Shown here piece by piece: positions 6,122 to 6,576 of a stretch of 6,576 bases of DNA. The notes below the pieces were generated by a model that ran no database searches, was not told the origin of the DNA, and saw only the letters and a program-made list of their open reading frames with translations. The position numbers and the translations under genes were made by a program. The stretch covers positions 1 through 6,576 of the forward strand of contig JBAUTF010000184.1 of the NCBI GenBank assembly GCA_049582065.1, given 5' to 3'. How positions within the stretch are numbered: the stretch's first letter is position 1; the number at the start of each line of letters is the position of its first letter. The DNA is from DATKSS01 sp049582065. Its GTDB lineage: Bacteria; Chloroflexota; Dormibacteria; Dormibacterales; Dormibacteraceae.

Positions 6122-6144
6122 CACTTCTCTCCTGGGTATTTCAA
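6121..6144 (-). other. Possible 7-codon ORF overlapping the ATPase start (doubtful)
   Basis: A TTG at 6144 has GGGGAGG seven bases upstream and opens MKYPGEK followed by TGA, which overlaps the ATPase ATG as TGATG. It could feed ribosomes to the ATPase by coupling. However, the ATPase has its own good Shine-Dalgarno, and a TTG-initiated 7-mer can easily arise by chance. Confidence 0.15.
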
Positions 6145-6151
6145 GTTCGAA

Positions 6152-6211
6152 CCTCCCCACCCGACCGGGTCCGCGTTGCGGACCGGGCCGACCTCCCCAT
6201 GAATGGGGAGG
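6152..6211 (-). other. Competing hairpins between terminator and ATPase start
   Basis: Right after the terminator T-run, the minus-strand RNA has CCTCCCCA (6211-6204), then TGGGGAGG (6199-6192), which pair as a perfect 8-bp stem with a UUCA loop. Next comes a 7-bp stem GGTCCGC/GCGGACC (6184-6178 with 6174-6168) with a 3-nt loop, then a second exact TGGGGAGG (6159-6152). The second copy can replace the first as partner of CCTCCCCA, enclosing the middle stem. The pairings are seen; any regulatory switch is inferred. Confidence 0.5.
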
Positions 6212-6217
6212 GGACAC

Positions 6218-6257
6218 AAAAAAGGACCGTGGCGGTGCCCAACAACCGCACGGTCCT
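6218..6257 (-). terminator. Intrinsic terminator in the exporter leader
   Basis: On the minus strand AGGACCGTGCGGT (6257-6245) pairs with 6236-6223 in a 13-bp stem with one bulged base and an 8-nt loop, followed by six T residues. This is a textbook Rho-independent terminator, lying about 100 nt before the ATPase start and downstream of the promoter and leader ORF. It must therefore be bypassed for the exporter to be made. Confidence 0.85.
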
Positions 6258-6314
6258 CGGCCGGTGACTCTTTGCTTCTAGGTTTCGGTTACCGGACCAG
6301 GCTCAATGTGCGGT
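6245..6314 (-). promoter_or_regulatory. Antiterminator pairing of the exporter attenuator
   Basis: ACCGCAC (6314-6308), in the last codons of the leader ORF, is exactly complementary to GTGCGGT (6251-6245) in the terminator left arm. GGTCC (6298-6294) is complementary to GGACC (6256-6252) next to it. Together they form 12 bp around a 9-nt bulge and would prevent the terminator. CCGCACAT (6313-6306) is also exactly complementary to ATGTGCGG (6368-6361), the start of the leader ORF, giving a third, competing stem. Confidence 0.65.
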
Positions 6315-6368
6315 CAGGAGGCAGACTTCGCCCTCGGCGAAGGTCCTCTTCCTCGTGATGCCGCACAT
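6303..6368 (-). CDS. Leader peptide of the ABC exporter operon
   Basis: A 21-codon ORF begins MCGITRKRTF and ends CLLTAH. GAGGAG lies seven bases before its ATG, one of the best ribosome sites in the window. Its first codons pair with its last codons, and its last codons pair with the terminator left arm, so ribosome position would decide whether transcription continues. Arg6-Lys7-Arg8 is written AGG-AAG-AGG, with Arg codons usually rare in GC-rich genomes, and fits the R/K-x-R/K pattern at which macrolides arrest ribosomes. A ribosome held there would cover the first pairing segment and free the antiterminator. The peptide itself is probably only a sensor. No known leader peptide is recognised, and the inducer is a guess. 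Confidence 0.65.
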   Translation of the reverse strand: MCGITRKRTFAEGEVCLLTAH

Positions 6369-6392
6369 AAGCTCGCTCCTCGATTGACTGGA

Positions 6393-6410
6393 CACACCCG
6401 GATGGGTGTG
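6393..6410 (-). other. Hairpin at the 5' end of the exporter leader
   Basis: CACACCC and GGGTGTG form a perfect 7-bp stem with a 4-nt loop. It lies just downstream of the predicted transcription start (near 6415) and before the leader Shine-Dalgarno. It may protect the RNA 5' end; it also lies just after the peptidase stop but has no T-run, so it would be a poor terminator for that gene. Confidence 0.5.
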
Positions 6411-6421
6411 GAATCGCGCCT

Positions 6422-6450
6422 AGCCTAAACCCGACGGGAGGTGAAGTCAA
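6422..6450 (-). promoter_or_regulatory. Promoter of the exporter leader and operon
   Basis: TTGACT (6450-6445) and TAGGCT (6427-6422) are separated by exactly 17 bp on the minus strand, a good housekeeping-sigma promoter. The -35 element overlaps the TGA stop of the peptidase gene. It explains why the leader is transcribed independently of that gene. Confidence 0.7.
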
Positions 6451-6576
6451 GCCGCCTCGAGCCGGCTCAGCACGAACGCCATCACGAAAGCCTCTTCGCG
6501 CCAGGACTCGTAGCGGCCTGACGGCCCCGCGTGACCTGTCATCTGTGTCTTCAGGATCAGCGGCCGCTCGCCGGCG
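6447..6576 (-). CDS. Prolyl oligopeptidase family (S9) serine peptidase, C-terminal end
   Basis: The last 42 residues of a peptidase whose gene continues beyond the right edge. The visible piece contains LKTQMTGHAGPSGRYESWREEA in two parts: LKTQM, then TGHAGPSGRYE, with the His of GHxGPSGR in the position of the catalytic-triad His of the alpha/beta-hydrolase domain. This form is typical of oligopeptidase B-like S9A enzymes, cytoplasmic serine peptidases that cut short peptides after basic residues. The Ser and Asp of the triad are outside the window, so activity and exact subfamily cannot be judged. The gene ends 26 bases before the hairpin region of the next transcription unit, and its stop overlaps the exporter promoter. 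Confidence 0.85.
   Translation of the reverse strand, partial: AGERPLILKTQMTGHAGPSGRYESWREEAFVMAFVLSRLEAA

Noticed and set aside
6122..6217. Upstream extension of the ATPase frame by 32 codons
   Set aside because: It covers the post-terminator hairpins and is Gly/Pro/Arg-rich, while the ATG at 6121 has AGGAG at ideal spacing and matches the usual family N-terminus.
6303..6368. MCGI opening read as an N-terminal-nucleophile glutamine amidotransferase
   Set aside because: The frame stops after 21 codons and has no further amidotransferase motif; the pairing geometry makes a regulatory leader peptide far more likely.
1..6576. CRISPR arrays, tRNA or rRNA genes, insertion sequences, phage genes
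   Set aside because: No regularly spaced repeats, tRNA-like cloverleafs, rRNA segments, transposase motifs or terminal inverted repeats with target duplications were seen on either strand.

Overview
The window is GC-rich bacterial DNA, and every convincing gene lies on the minus strand, so it reads from high to low coordinates. The right half holds the end of a prolyl-oligopeptidase-family peptidase gene, then a two-gene ABC exporter operon. The left half is the start of a division and cell wall (dcw) cluster: mraZ, rsmH, an ftsL-like gene, ftsI and the first codons of a Mur ligase, best read as murF. High GC, GTG and TTG starts, an Arg-rich FtsL-like N-terminus and an AGTGG-type MraZ operator suggest an actinobacterium or a high-GC Chloroflexota/Dormibacterota-type soil lineage. 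The sequence alone does not decide between them.

Right to left: 6447-6576 is the C-terminal end of an S9 peptidase. A good sigma-70-type promoter (6422-6450) overlaps its stop codon. It drives a leader of about 290 nt that ends at the ABC ATPase (5297-6121) and its ABC-2 permease (4413-5300), which overlap by GTGA. The leader contains a 21-codon ORF with a strong Shine-Dalgarno, three mutually exclusive pairings (start of leader ORF with end of leader ORF; end of leader ORF with terminator left arm; terminator left arm with right arm), and a strong intrinsic terminator. This is the layout of a ribosome-mediated transcription attenuator. The leader peptide has an Arg-Lys-Arg run that fits the +X+ macrolide-arrest pattern, so a drug-inducible exporter is a reasonable but unproven reading. 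This is the most interesting part of the window.

The gap at 3949-4412 holds a weak hairpin after the permease, a near-consensus promoter for mraZ (4215-4243), a MraZ-type operator (4177-4193) just downstream of the expected transcription start, a tandem 12-bp repeat, a 12-bp inverted repeat that repeats part of the operator in the opposite orientation, and a possible 77-codon ORF ending right at the mraZ start. mraZ and rsmH overlap. rsmH has no ATG, GTG or TTG start before its conserved N-terminus and seems to use ATT. A 174-nt gap with a perfect 12-bp hairpin separates rsmH from the ftsL-like gene, whose stop overlaps the ftsI start. ftsI is followed after 16 nt by the Mur ligase.

Functionally, the left cluster couples a transcriptional autoregulator (MraZ), 16S rRNA methylation (RsmH), the divisome (FtsL-like, FtsI) and peptidoglycan precursor synthesis. 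The exporter is a separate transcription unit with its own control.
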